Assembly: GCA_947452555.1 (NCBI GenBank)
Contig: CANGDH010000001.1
Span: 558,001 to 622,000, forward strand
DNA length: 64,000 nucleotides
Source of the DNA: Bacteroidota bacterium
GTDB taxonomy: Bacteria > Bacteroidota > Bacteroidia > Chitinophagales > Chitinophagaceae
Direction: 5' to 3'
The translations under genes and the position numbers were made by a program. The number at the start of each line of letters is the position of its first letter. The first letter of the stretch is position 1. Below, one piece after another: positions 7,185-16,759 of this stretch. The notes below the pieces were generated by a model, which saw only the letters and a list, made by a program, of their open reading frames with translations, did no database searches and was not told the origin of the DNA.

Positions 7185-10100
7185 ATGCCCAAATTTTCTC
7201 ACTTACACGTTCATACTCAATATTCTTTACTAGATGGTGCTGCCTCTATAAGTGGGCTTTATGACAAAGCCTTAAAAGATGAAATGCCCGCATTAGCTAT
7301 TACTGACCATGGAAATATGTTTGGTGCATTTAATTTTGTAAGTCAAGCATGGAAGAAAACGAAAGTCGTTGGAAAAGATGCAAATGGGAAAGATATTTTA
7401 GCGCCTGTGGTTAAACCAATTGTAGGCTGTGAATTTTATGTAGTGAAGGATCGTCATATAAAACAATTCACTAAAGAAAATAAAGATCATCGTTTCCACC
7501 AGGTTTTATTAGCAAAAAATGCAATTGGCTATCAGAATTTAATTAAGTTAACCTCACTAGGATATATTGAGGGAATGTATAGCAAGTATCCTAGAATCGA
7601 TAAAGAACTAATTGAAAAATACCATGAGGGAATTATCGCTACAACCTGTTGCATTGGAGCACATGTGCCACAATCAATTTTAAGAGATGGAGAAGAAGCA
7701 GCCGAAAAAGAATTTAAATGGTGGCTTGATTTATTTGGAGACGATTATTATATTGAAATTCAAAGACATCAAATTCCTGAGCAAGAAATAATTAATACTA
7801 CTTTATTAAAATTTTCAAAGAAACATAATGTACCTGTTATTGCAACAAATGACAGTCATTATATTAATGAAGACGATGCTAATGCGCATGATATTTTACT
7901 ATGTATAAATACTGGGGAGAAGCAATCAACTCCAGGATTTGACGACTTTGTAAATGATGAGCTTCAAGTAAAAAATAGAAGATTCAAATTCCCAAATAAT
8001 GAATTCTATTTTAAGACACAATCACAGATGATTGAATTGTTTAGCGACATCCCTGAGTCTATTGATAACACCAATGCGATTGTTGACAAAGTAGAGATCT
8101 TAAATTTAAAAAAAGATATTCTCCTACCCGCTTTCCCAATTCCTAAAAGTTTTCAGATTCATAAGGATGCAAACATGAATCAATGGGAGTTTTTAAAACA
8201 TATTACTTGGGAAGGCGCCCATAAAAGATATCCTGAAATTACTGCCGAAATTCAAGAGCGAATTGACTTTGAGTTGTTTACGATTCAAACCATGGGATTT
8301 GCTGGTTATTTCTTAATTGTTAGTGACTTTATCAAAGCAGGACGCGAAATGGATGTATTCATTGGTCCTGGCCGTGGATCTGCTGCTGGTAGTGTGGTTG
8401 CCTATTGTATTGGGATCACCAATATTGATCCTATAAAGTATCAATTACTATTTGAGCGTTTCTTAAATCCAGATCGTAAGAGCATGCCCGATATTGATAC
8501 GGACTTTGATGATGAAGGCCGTCAAAAAGTGATTGACTATGTTGTAGAGAAATACGGAAAAGAACAGGTAGCACAAATTATTACCTACGGTACCATGGCT
8601 GCAAAAAGCAGTATTAAAGACGTAGCACGCGTAATGGACTTGCCTTTATCTGAATCTAACTTGCTTGCAAAATTAGTTCCAGACAAACCTGGCACAGAAT
8701 TAAATAGATGTTTGCATGCTCCTATTACTGTAAAAGATGGCGAAAAATCACTTGCTGAAAAAGAAGGATATCAGTCTGAGGATATTGACAATATTAAAAA
8801 GCTGAGAGAAATTTATGCAGGCAATGATTTAAGAGCTGCCGTATTACATGAAGCGGAACGTCTAGAAGGCTCTATTAGAAACACCGGTATTCATGCTGCA
8901 GGTATTATTATTGCCCCAAAGGATTTGACAGAAATCATGCCCGTTGCGACTGCAAAGGATTCAACATTATGGGTTACCCAAATTGAAGGAAGCGTTATTG
9001 AAGAAGCCGGTGTAATTAAAATGGACTTTTTGGGTTTAAAGACCCTCTCTATTTTAAAAACTGCCTTACAGTTAATAAAACAAAATCATGGAGTTACTAT
9101 TGATTTAGATACTATACCACTTGACGATGAAGCAACTTTTCATTTATACCAACGTGGAGAAACCAATGCAACATTCCAATTTGAGAGTGTGGGTATGCAA
9201 AAATATTTGCGTGAATTAAAGCCAGATAAGTTTGCCGATTTAATTGCTATGAACGCATTATATAGACCTGGTCCAATAGCCTACATCCCAAATTTTATTG
9301 AACGTAAGCACGGTAGAGAAACAATCCAATATGATTTACCCATCATGGAAGAAATATTGGCTGATACTTATGGTATCACAGTGTATCAAGAACAGGTAAT
9401 GTTATTGAGTCAGAAAATTGGTGGATTTACCAAAGGTGATGCGGATGTACTTAGAAAAGCAATGGGTAAGAAACAAAAGTCGGTACTGGATAAAATGAAA
9501 TCCCAATTTGTTGCAGGTGCAGTAAAAAATGGACACCCTGAAAAAGCGCTAGAAAAAATTTGGACAGACTGGGAAGCTTTTGCGCAATATGCGTTCAATA
9601 AATCTCACTCTACCTGCTATGCTTATGTGGCTTATCAAACCGCATATTTAAAAGCACATTATCCTGGAGAATATATGTCTGCTGTTTTAAATCACGCAGG
9701 TAGTATTGATAAAATTACCTTCTTTATGGAGGAGTGTAAACGAATGGGATTAAAAGTATTGGGTCCAGATATTAATGAATCTTTAAAAGGTTTTTCAGTT
9801 AATAAACTTGGACAAATTCGTTTTGGATTAGGAGGATTAAAGGGCGTTGGTGAATCTGCTATTGAAGCAATTATAATTGAAAGAGATAAAGCAGGCCATT
9901 TTGAAACCATGATAGATTTTATCAAACGTGTGTTGTCAAGAGCAGTAAATAAAAAATCATTGGAGAGTTTAGCATATTCTGGAACATTTGATTGTTTTCC
10001 TGAATATCATCGTGCACAATATTTCAATGTTGGTGATGGAGAAAGAACCAACGGTCTAGAAAAATTGATTTCTTATGCACAAGCGATGCAATCCATGAGC

Positions 10101-10859
10101 ACAGGTACTACCAATACCCTATTTGGAGACTTACCTTCAGCTATGCAAGTTCCAATTCCAAAATTGACAGTTTGTGAGGAATGGACATTAACAGAAAAAT
10201 TAGATCACGAAAAAGATATTACTGGTATGTTTATGAGTGGTCATCCATTAGACCATTTTGGATTTGAAATGAAGCATTATTTGTTTACTCCTATTAATGA
10301 CTTCAATGAGATAAAAGACATGCTTGCATTTCAACAAAATCAATTAGGAAAACCATTTAAGCTAGCAGGTTTAGTGACTGAAGTTCAACATAGAATTACA
10401 AAAACAGGGAAGAACTTTGGATCCTTTGTAATAGAAGATTTTACTGGAAAAACAGATTTTATTTTATGGAGTGAGGACTATGTTAAGTTTCAAAACTATT
10501 TGGAAGTTGGACAAAAAATTTACATGACCGGTGCTTTTAGAAACAGATTTAATCAAGCGAATTTGTTTGAATTCAAAATTCAACAAATGTCCTTATTAGA
10601 GATTGTTAAACAAAGTCAAACAAGGTCTATTGAGATTAGTTTACATCCAGCCAATTTGAAACCCGAAATGATTGACTTTTTTGAGAAAAATTTAAAAGAC
10701 TTCCCTGGAAAGACACAATTAAAAATCAACTTTATTGAGCCAAAGGAACAACTAGTTGCTAGTTTATTGACTTTTGATAGAGGATTGTTAATGAATGACG
10801 ATTTAGTAAATTTCTTAGACGAATTTCCAGAATTACAGGTTCAAGTCAACTTGGTTTAG
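7185..10859 (+). CDS. dnaE: DNA polymerase III subunit alpha
   Basis: A 1224-residue replicative polymerase. It begins with the PHP domain (SHLHVHTQYSLLDG), followed by the polymerase core with the catalytic aspartates in PDIDTDFDDEGR (about residue 435), the tandem helix-hairpin-helix/thumb region, and a C-terminal OB-fold (KPFKLAGLVTEVQHR to FILWSEDYVKF). I chose the ATG giving MPKFSHLHVH because DnaE proteins start just before the PHP motif; an in-frame TTG 24 bases upstream is unlikely. It is monocistronic, divergent from the NlpC/P60 gene. Fidelity would come from a separate epsilon subunit or the PHP domain. Confidence 0.98.
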   Translation: MPKFSHLHVHTQYSLLDGAASISGLYDKALKDEMPALAITDHGNMFGAFNFVSQAWKKTKVVGKDANGKDILAPVVKPIVGCEFYVVKDRHIKQFTKENKDHRFHQVLLAKNAIGYQNLIKLTSLGYIEGMYSKYPRIDKELIEKYHEGIIATTCCIGAHVPQSILRDGEEAAEKEFKWWLDLFGDDYYIEIQRHQIPEQEIINTTLLKFSKKHNVPVIATNDSHYINEDDANAHDILLCINTGEKQSTPGFDDFVNDELQVKNRRFKFPNNEFYFKTQSQMIELFSDIPESIDNTNAIVDKVEILNLKKDILLPAFPIPKSFQIHKDANMNQWEFLKHITWEGAHKRYPEITAEIQERIDFELFTIQTMGFAGYFLIVSDFIKAGREMDVFIGPGRGSAAGSVVAYCIGITNIDPIKYQLLFERFLNPDRKSMPDIDTDFDDEGRQKVIDYVVEKYGKEQVAQIITYGTMAAKSSIKDVARVMDLPLSESNLLAKLVPDKPGTELNRCLHAPITVKDGEKSLAEKEGYQSEDIDNIKKLREIYAGNDLRAAVLHEAERLEGSIRNTGIHAAGIIIAPKDLTEIMPVATAKDSTLWVTQIEGSVIEEAGVIKMDFLGLKTLSILKTALQLIKQNHGVTIDLDTIPLDDEATFHLYQRGETNATFQFESVGMQKYLRELKPDKFADLIAMNALYRPGPIAYIPNFIERKHGRETIQYDLPIMEEILADTYGITVYQEQVMLLSQKIGGFTKGDADVLRKAMGKKQKSVLDKMKSQFVAGAVKNGHPEKALEKIWTDWEAFAQYAFNKSHSTCYAYVAYQTAYLKAHYPGEYMSAVLNHAGSIDKITFFMEECKRMGLKVLGPDINESLKGFSVNKLGQIRFGLGGLKGVGESAIEAIIIERDKAGHFETMIDFIKRVLSRAVNKKSLESLAYSGTFDCFPEYHRAQYFNVGDGERTNGLEKLISYAQAMQSMSTGTTNTLFGDLPSAMQVPIPKLTVCEEWTLTEKLDHEKDITGMFMSGHPLDHFGFEMKHYLFTPINDFNEIKDMLAFQQNQLGKPFKLAGLVTEVQHRITKTGKNFGSFVIEDFTGKTDFILWSEDYVKFQNYLEVGQKIYMTGAFRNRFNQANLFEFKIQQMSLLEIVKQSQTRSIEISLHPANLKPEMIDFFEKNLKDFPGKTQLKINFIEPKEQLVASLLTFDRGLLMNDDLVNFLDEFPELQVQVNLV

Positions 10860-10946
10860 ATTGCTGACTGACTGACAGATAATTTGTCCCCATTGAATTT
10901 AAATATAGGTGGAAAAGTCAAATGGGCAGTTATTAAAGAATGGAGT

Positions 10947-10954
10947 TATTTTTG
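10947..10954 (+). promoter_or_regulatory. -7 box for trxA
   Basis: TATTTTTG fits TAnnTTTG and lies 42 bases before the trxA ATG. The rest of the 137-base dnaE-trxA spacer shows nothing else clear. Confidence 0.35.
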
Positions 10955-10996
10955 ATCTATTAGAATTATAAGAAAACAATTATTAAATATAACATT

Positions 10997-11314
10997 ATGG
11001 CATTAGAATTTACAGACGCAAACTTCCAAACTGTTGTTATGGAAAGCGATAAGTTGACAGTGATTGATTTTTGGGCTGAGTGGTGTGGTCCTTGTAGAGC
11101 TATCGGGCCAGTTATTGAAGAATTAGCGGTTCAGTACGAAGGAAAAGTAAATATTGGAAAAGTGAATGTAGATGTTAATCCTAATTTGAGCATGAACTTT
11201 GGTATTACTTCAATCCCTGCTATCCTTTTTGTAAAAGGCGGACAGGTAGTTGATAAGCAAATTGGTGCAGTTCCTAAAGCTGTTTTAGATAAGAAAATTC
11301 AATCTCATTTATAA
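10997..11314 (+). CDS. trxA: Thioredoxin
   Basis: A 105-residue single-domain thioredoxin with the active site WCGPC (Cys30 and Cys33) after DFWAEW, and the cis-proline region TSIPAILFVKGG. It lacks a signal peptide, so it is cytoplasmic and would reduce ribonucleotide reductase, MsrA-type enzymes and peroxidases. It is followed at once by a strong terminator, so it is a monocistronic gene. Confidence 0.97.
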   Translation: MALEFTDANFQTVVMESDKLTVIDFWAEWCGPCRAIGPVIEELAVQYEGKVNIGKVNVDVNPNLSMNFGITSIPAILFVKGGQVVDKQIGAVPKAVLDKKIQSHL

Positions 11315-11354
11315 GACCTATTAAGGAAATAGTAAATACTGCTATAATTGATTG

Positions 11355-11380
11355 AAATCCCGCTAGATGCGGGATTTTTT
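11355..11380 (+). terminator. Terminator of trxA
   Basis: AAATCCCGC-TAGAT-GCGGGATTTTTT: a 9-bp stem and T-run, 40 bases after the trxA stop. Confidence 0.92.
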
Positions 11381-11440
11381 ATGTCTAAAAAGTAATCATT
11401 TAAGGCAAAGTTTATTATCTTTCTTCCTTAATTATATCCC

Positions 11441-12703
11441 ATGGCAAGATTTCAAGGTATCGTAGGTATTATTCTTATTTTAATGATTGCGTACATATTC
11501 TCTAATAATAAAAAGAGAATCAATTATCGTTTGGTAATGAGTGGTCTTGCACTTCAATTGACTATTGGTATTTTAATATTGAAGATCCCTGCGGTAACAA
11601 GTTTCTTCCAATTATTAGGGAGAGGAATGGGGAAGATTGAACAATTTGCACGTCAAGGAGCTTCCTTTGTATATGGCGGTGTGGCCGCTACTACCCCAGC
11701 GGGTGTAACCGATTTTACAAATGGCGGTTTTGTATTTGCCTTTAATGTAACAGCTACTATCATTTTGGTTTGTGTATTAGTTGCTTTGTTTTACCATTTT
11801 GGTATTATGCAAAGAATTGTTGCAGTCATTGCAAAGTCAATGAATTTTATAATGCGAGTTAGTGGTGCTGAAGCTTTAAGTAATGTTGCAAGTGCCTTTG
11901 TTGGACAAGTAGAAGCACAAGTTATGATACGTCCTTATTTACCTACAATGACTAAAAGTGAAATATTAGCAAGTATGAGTGGAAGCTTAGCTTGTATTGC
12001 TGGCGGTATCTTAATTGTATACGCTAATATGGGTGCACAAGCAGGTATGGATTTAGCACCAAAGTTAATTACAGCAAGTTTAATGGCAGCGCCTGGCGCA
12101 TTAGTTATAGCTAAAATAGTATTCCCAGAAACAGAAGTTTCACAAACAATGGGTAAAGTTACTTTAGAAGTAAAAAGTCAATATAGTAACACTATAGATG
12201 CAATTACACATGGTGCGGGTGAAGGATTTAAAATCGCGATGAACGTAATAGCAATGTTGATTGGTTTTATTGCATTAATTGCCTTAATTGATTGGAGTTT
12301 ACTTAAAATTGGACATTTATTTAGTGCCGATTTGAATTTGAGTTTAAACTATCTGTTTGGAAAATTATTTTACCCAATGGCTTGGTCAATGGGAATACCA
12401 AATGTAGATATTCAAAATGCAGCTACTCTTTTAGGTCAAAAATTAACCATCAATGAATTTGTAGCATTTAAAAGTTTGACTAGCAAAACAGTTCCAATTA
12501 TCACTGAAAAGGGATTATTCATTGTAAGTATTGCCATTTGTGGTTTTGCTAATTTTAGTAGTGTGGGAATGCTTATTGGTGGTATTGGAGAATTAGTTCC
12601 AAGCCGCCGTAAGGACTTGGCTGAATTAGGGCTAAAAGCCTTGCTTTGTGGAACTTTAGCCTCTTATTTGTCAGCAAGTATTGCAGGTATTTTAGTAGGA
12701 TAA
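11441..12703 (+). CDS. Concentrative nucleoside transporter (NupC/CNT family)
   Basis: A 420-residue membrane protein of the CNT family, which imports nucleosides with H+ or Na+. It has the expected three parts: an N-terminal helix pair, a gate domain around MSGSLACIAGGILIVYANMG, and the C-terminal core ending GFANFSSVGMLIGGIGELVP and LASYLSASIAGIL, which holds the family substrate-binding signature. Length matches the family (about 400-425). It stands between the trxA terminator and mqnE and looks monocistronic. Cation and nucleoside specificity cannot be assigned by eye. Confidence 0.94.
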   Translation: MARFQGIVGIILILMIAYIFSNNKKRINYRLVMSGLALQLTIGILILKIPAVTSFFQLLGRGMGKIEQFARQGASFVYGGVAATTPAGVTDFTNGGFVFAFNVTATIILVCVLVALFYHFGIMQRIVAVIAKSMNFIMRVSGAEALSNVASAFVGQVEAQVMIRPYLPTMTKSEILASMSGSLACIAGGILIVYANMGAQAGMDLAPKLITASLMAAPGALVIAKIVFPETEVSQTMGKVTLEVKSQYSNTIDAITHGAGEGFKIAMNVIAMLIGFIALIALIDWSLLKIGHLFSADLNLSLNYLFGKLFYPMAWSMGIPNVDIQNAATLLGQKLTINEFVAFKSLTSKTVPIITEKGLFIVSIAICGFANFSSVGMLIGGIGELVPSRRKDLAELGLKALLCGTLASYLSASIAGILVG

Positions 12704-12731
12704 TTTAGCATCCAATTCTTAGTATAATTCG

Positions 12732-12739
12732 TAACTTTG
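12732..12739 (+). promoter_or_regulatory. -7 box for mqnE
   Basis: TAACTTTG fits TAnnTTTG, 20 bases before the mqnE ATG. No good -33 TTTG is found at the usual distance. Confidence 0.4.
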
Positions 12740-12759
12740 TACCCCATAAAGGATACAAT

Positions 12760-13917
12760 ATGAATACGAAAAATATTGAAGTGATTATTGGAGCTGCAAA
12801 GGACAATCAACTACAAAAAATAGGAAATAAAGTAATTAATAATGAACGCCTTTCTTTTGACGAAGGCGTTTATTTATTTGAGAAAGCATCACTACCCTAT
12901 GTTGGTGCATTAGCCAATTGGAAAAGAGAGTCATTACACGGAGACAAAACTTATTTCAATAAAAACTTTCATATTGAGCCTACCAATGTTTGTGTATTTT
13001 CTTGTAAGTTTTGTTCTTATTCAAAATTATATGCTCATAAGGAAGAAGGTTGGGAATTAACCATTGACCAGATGTTAGACATTGTAAAGTCGTACGATGG
13101 CAAGCCCGTAACAGAAGTTCATATAGTTGGAGGTGTGCATCCTAAATTAACACTCGCATTTTTCTTGGAATTAATGAAAGCGATAAAGGCACATCGTCCT
13201 GAATTACACATAAAAGCATTTACCCCAGTGGAATTGGAATACATGTTCCGCAAAGCAAATGTGACTGCTGAAGAAGGCATGCGTTTAGCACATGAAGCAG
13301 GTTTAGATTCATTACCAGGCGGAGGTGCCGAAATATTTCATCCGGAAATTAGAACTGTAATTTGTGCAGACAAAGCTACTGCAGACCAATGGTTACACAT
13401 TCATAAAGTAGCACATAATTTAGGAATGCATAGTAATGCAACCTTATTATACGGACATATCGAGAAATATGAACACCGTATTGATCATATGGAAAGACTT
13501 AGACAATTACAAGACGAAACAAAAGGATTTAATACATTCATACCATTAAAATTTAGAAACGAAGGAAACGACATGAGTCATGTTCCCGAATCTACACTAG
13601 CAGAGGATTTGAAAATGTATGCAATCTCAAGATTATACTTAGATAATTTCCCTCATGTTAAAGCTTATTGGCCAATGCTGGGAAGGCAATCAGCTCAATT
13701 AACGTTAAGCTATGGTGTAAATGATATTGATGGTACCATCGACGATACCACAAAAATATATTCAATGGCTGGTAGTGAGGAACAATCACCTGCTATGACA
13801 ACACCACAACTAGTTGCATTAATTAAGCAAGCTAAGCGTCAACCCATTGAAAGAGGTACACTTTATAATGTGATTCAGGATTACAGCAATTATGAATTTG
13901 CTGAAAACGAAATTTAA
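12760..13917 (+). CDS. mqnE: Aminofutalosine synthase
   Basis: A 385-residue radical SAM enzyme. The 4Fe-4S ligands are Cys78, Cys82 and Cys85 in CVFSCKFCSY, followed by VHIVGGVHP and LPGGGAEIF, which are typical of MqnE rather than the related MqnC. It joins 3-enolpyruvoyl-benzoate derivatives to SAM to make 6-amino-6-deoxyfutalosine, the entry step of the futalosine route to menaquinone. The remaining mqn genes are not in the window. It converges with sdaA with only five bases between the stops. Confidence 0.95.
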   Translation: MNTKNIEVIIGAAKDNQLQKIGNKVINNERLSFDEGVYLFEKASLPYVGALANWKRESLHGDKTYFNKNFHIEPTNVCVFSCKFCSYSKLYAHKEEGWELTIDQMLDIVKSYDGKPVTEVHIVGGVHPKLTLAFFLELMKAIKAHRPELHIKAFTPVELEYMFRKANVTAEEGMRLAHEAGLDSLPGGGAEIFHPEIRTVICADKATADQWLHIHKVAHNLGMHSNATLLYGHIEKYEHRIDHMERLRQLQDETKGFNTFIPLKFRNEGNDMSHVPESTLAEDLKMYAISRLYLDNFPHVKAYWPMLGRQSAQLTLSYGVNDIDGTIDDTTKIYSMAGSEEQSPAMTTPQLVALIKQAKRQPIERGTLYNVIQDYSNYEFAENEI

Positions 13918-13922
13918 TAAAG

Positions 13923-15365
13923 TTAACACTCCGCTAATGCAATTGGTATTTGAATTGCCAATCCACCATCAGCAGTTTCTTTATATTTAACATTCATGTC
14001 TTGTGCGGTATTCCACATAGTATGTATTACTTTGTCTAAACTTACTAGTGCAAAGTCGGGCTTACTTTGTAATGCTAATTGTGCCGCAGTAATCGCTTTT
14101 ATAGCACCCATTGTATTTCTTTCAATACAAGGAATTTGAACAAGTCCGCCAACAGGATCACAAGTCAAACCTAAATGATGTTCCATGGCAATTTCGGCAG
14201 CCATTAAGCTTTGCTTTTGATTATCACCCAGTGCTTCTGTTAATGCAGCTGCAGCCATTGCAGACGACACACCTATCTCGGCTTGACATCCACCCATAGC
14301 AGCGGAAATGGTTGCACCATTCTTGAATAAAATTCCAATTGCACTAGCAGTGCATAAAAAATTACGAATAGCAGAAGGGGTGTTTTTATTGCAAAATAAT
14401 ATGGTATACAATAAAACCGAAGGTATCACACCTGCTGCTCCATTCGTTGGAGCGGTTACTACTCTTCCAAATGATGCATTTTCTTCGTTAACAGCTAATG
14501 CAAAACAACTCACCCAATCTAAAATGTATTTAAAATCAGTTCCCCCTTTTTGGATTAAATCCAACCATGATTTTTGATCGGTATAGTGTTGGTCTTTAAG
14601 TAACTTTTTATTCAATTCAAAAGCACGTCTTCTAACTTGTAATCCTCCTGGCAAAGTGCCTTCTGTATGACATCCTTTATAAATACAATCTAACATGGTT
14701 TGCCAAATATGATCTAACTCTTTATTTAATAAGGTTTCTTCTAAAATCGTTTTTTCATTTTCTCTAATAATATCACTAATTGACATACCTGTTTTCATGC
14801 ACCAATGCAGCAAGTCATTAGTTGTAATAAAATTAAATGGCATTTCTTTTTCCTCTGATACTGCATTTTTTTGATTCAATTTAGTTGCAATATCCATTTC
14901 TGATTCAATAAACCCTCCACCAATGGAATAGTAAGTAAATGTAAATGCCTCTAATTCTGTTTGTACAATAAAACTTAATGCATTAGGATGATGAGGTAAT
15001 GATTGGTCCTTTAGAAATTGAATATGATCTTCGTAAATAAATAACAATGCATGCACCCCATTCAATAACAATGAATGGTTCATTTTAATTGCATTAATTT
15101 TTGACATAATTAATTGCGTATCGGTGGTAATGGGGTCCTCTCCCATTAATCCCATCATTACTGCCATATCTGTACCATGACCTTTCCCGGTTTTTGCTAA
15201 AGAGCCATATAATAATACTTTAACACTCAGCACATTTTCAAGACCAATAGATTGTTGTATTTTATCCAAACATCGTCTAGCAGCAACCCAAGGCCCTAGT
15301 GTATGAGAACTAGAAGGGCCTACTGCAATCTTAAACATATCAAAAACAGATATAAATTTTTCCAT
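13923..15365 (-). CDS. sdaA: L-serine ammonia-lyase, single-chain iron-sulfur type
   Basis: A 480-residue fused beta-alpha L-serine dehydratase. The N-terminal domain carries [11 protein letters not shown]; the C-terminal catalytic domain carries [22 protein letters not shown] and [14 protein letters not shown], which supply the cysteine ligands of the oxygen-sensitive Fe-S cluster. It converts L-serine to pyruvate and ammonia in the cytoplasm. A TTG four codons upstream lies inside a TACATTTG promoter box, so the ATG ([11 protein letters not shown]) is preferred; the mRNA leader would then be only a few bases long. Confidence 0.95.
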   Translation of the reverse strand: MEKFISVFDMFKIAVGPSSSHTLGPWVAARRCLDKIQQSIGLENVLSVKVLLYGSLAKTGKGHGTDMAVMMGLMGEDPITTDTQLIMSKINAIKMNHSLLLNGVHALLFIYEDHIQFLKDQSLPHHPNALSFIVQTELEAFTFTYYSIGGGFIESEMDIATKLNQKNAVSEEKEMPFNFITTNDLLHWCMKTGMSISDIIRENEKTILEETLLNKELDHIWQTMLDCIYKGCHTEGTLPGGLQVRRRAFELNKKLLKDQHYTDQKSWLDLIQKGGTDFKYILDWVSCFALAVNEENASFGRVVTAPTNGAAGVIPSVLLYTILFCNKNTPSAIRNFLCTASAIGILFKNGATISAAMGGCQAEIGVSSAMAAAALTEALGDNQKQSLMAAEIAMEHHLGLTCDPVGGLVQIPCIERNTMGAIKAITAAQLALQSKPDFALVSLDKVIHTMWNTAQDMNVKYKETADGGLAIQIPIALAEC

Positions 15366-15374
15366 ATTGTAAGA

Positions 15375-15382
15375 CAAATGTA
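15375..15382 (-). promoter_or_regulatory. -7 box for sdaA
   Basis: TACATTTG on the minus strand, nine bases before the ATG. It decides the start codon and implies a leader of roughly five or six bases. Confidence 0.45.
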
Positions 15383-15486
15383 TGTTAGTATTTTAAAAAG
15401 TGGGAAAAAAGTGAGATAACAATGACTAAAACTTACCCTCAATTGAGAATAATTTGCGAAATTTGTGCTACCAAATTAAATATCAA

Positions 15487-16677
15487 ATGATACTATCTTC
15501 TTTATTAAATCGTTTTAGTGAGCCTGAAACATTGAAAATGGCAAAATTAGGTCGTGAGTTAAGAGCAAGCGGCGTAGACGTAATTGACTTAAGTTTAGGC
15601 GAACCCGACTTTGATACACCTCAACATATTAAAGACGCCGCAATCAAAGCCATCAATGATAACTGGAGTCACTATACCCCTGTTGCAGGTTTTGCAGATT
15701 TAAGAGAAGCGGTTTGTACCAAATTAAAGCGCGATAATAATCTTGATTATAAACCAGAAAACATTGTTACTTCCACAGGCGCTAAACAAAGTTTAGCAAA
15801 TGCCTTATTAGCATTAGTTGATGATGGCGATGAAGTAATTATACCAACTCCATATTGGGTTACCTATTCTGAATTAGTAAAAATTGCAAGAGGTAAAGTT
15901 GTTGAAATTAGAAGTACTGTTGAAGATGGATTTAAAGTAAGTCCAGCACAGGTAGAAGCCGCTATTACTGCACGTACAAAAGTATTTATGTTCTCTTCGC
16001 CTTGTAATCCAAGTGGCGCAGTTTATAACAAAGCAGAATTAGAAGCTTTGGCAAATTTATTTAAGAAGTATCCTCAAATCACAATTTTATCGGATGAGAT
16101 TTATGAGTATATCAATTTTGAAGGTAAACACGAGAGTATTGCGCAATTTGACGATATCAAAGATCAAGTAATTGTAATCAATGGATTAAGTAAAGGTTTT
16201 GCAATGACTGGATGGCGTTTGGGGTATACTGCTTCAAATGTAGAGTTAGCAAAAGCAATGGAAAAATTACAAGGTCAATTTACATCAGGTACTTGTTCTA
16301 TAACTCAAAAAGCGGCAGTTGCTGCTTTAGTAGGAGATTTGAAACCTTCTATGGAAATGACAGCGGAATTCACACGTCGTCGTACTAAAACATTGGAATT
16401 AGTAAATGCAATGCCTGGCTTTAAATGTTTCGCTCCTCAAGGTGCATTCTATGTATTCCCAGACGTAAGTTCATATTATGGTAAATCAGACGGTACCCAA
16501 ACAATTGCAAATGCAGCAGACTTTAGTATGTACTTGTTGAATACAGCGCATGTATCTTCTGTAATGGGTGACGCATTTGGTGAGCCGCATTGTGTACGTT
16601 TCTCTTTTGCGAATAGCATGCCAAATATTGAGAAAGCTTGGGATAGAATTAGAGAGGCATTGGCTAAATTAAAATAA
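15487..16677 (+). CDS. aspC: Pyridoxal-phosphate aspartate aminotransferase (class I)
   Basis: A 396-residue fold-type I aminotransferase of the AAT-Ib group. The substrate region DLSLGEPDFDTP, the turn FSSPCNPSG, LSDEIYEYI, and the PLP-binding lysine in NGLSKGFAMTGWRLGY are all present; the C-terminal Arg motif is FCVRFSFANS-like (HCVRFSFANS). It interconverts aspartate and oxaloacetate with glutamate/2-oxoglutarate. An upstream TTG adds 11 residues; the ATG before ILSSLLNRF fits the family length. A strong terminator follows. Confidence 0.93.
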   Translation: MILSSLLNRFSEPETLKMAKLGRELRASGVDVIDLSLGEPDFDTPQHIKDAAIKAINDNWSHYTPVAGFADLREAVCTKLKRDNNLDYKPENIVTSTGAKQSLANALLALVDDGDEVIIPTPYWVTYSELVKIARGKVVEIRSTVEDGFKVSPAQVEAAITARTKVFMFSSPCNPSGAVYNKAELEALANLFKKYPQITILSDEIYEYINFEGKHESIAQFDDIKDQVIVINGLSKGFAMTGWRLGYTASNVELAKAMEKLQGQFTSGTCSITQKAAVAALVGDLKPSMEMTAEFTRRRTKTLELVNAMPGFKCFAPQGAFYVFPDVSSYYGKSDGTQTIANAADFSMYLLNTAHVSSVMGDAFGEPHCVRFSFANSMPNIEKAWDRIREALAKLK

Positions 16678-16715
16678 AACGAATTCAATCGATTCGTTCA
16701 AAATAAATTAATTTT

Positions 16716-16747
16716 AGAAGCGTTATACAAATAACGCTTCTTTTTTT
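16716..16747 (+). terminator. Terminator of aspC
   Basis: AGAAGCGTTAT-ACAA-ATAACGCTTCT followed by seven T; an 11-bp perfect stem. Confidence 0.94.
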
Positions 16748-16759
16748 ATAATGTAATTC

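Noticed and set aside
15454..15486. TTG start adding 11 residues to the aspartate aminotransferase
   Set aside because: Family members start at the downstream ATG; the added residues have no resemblance to the family. The same reasoning was applied to TTG-initiated extensions of dnaE, sdaA, aguA, the Fe-S carrier, the NlpC/P60 protein and the histidine kinase.
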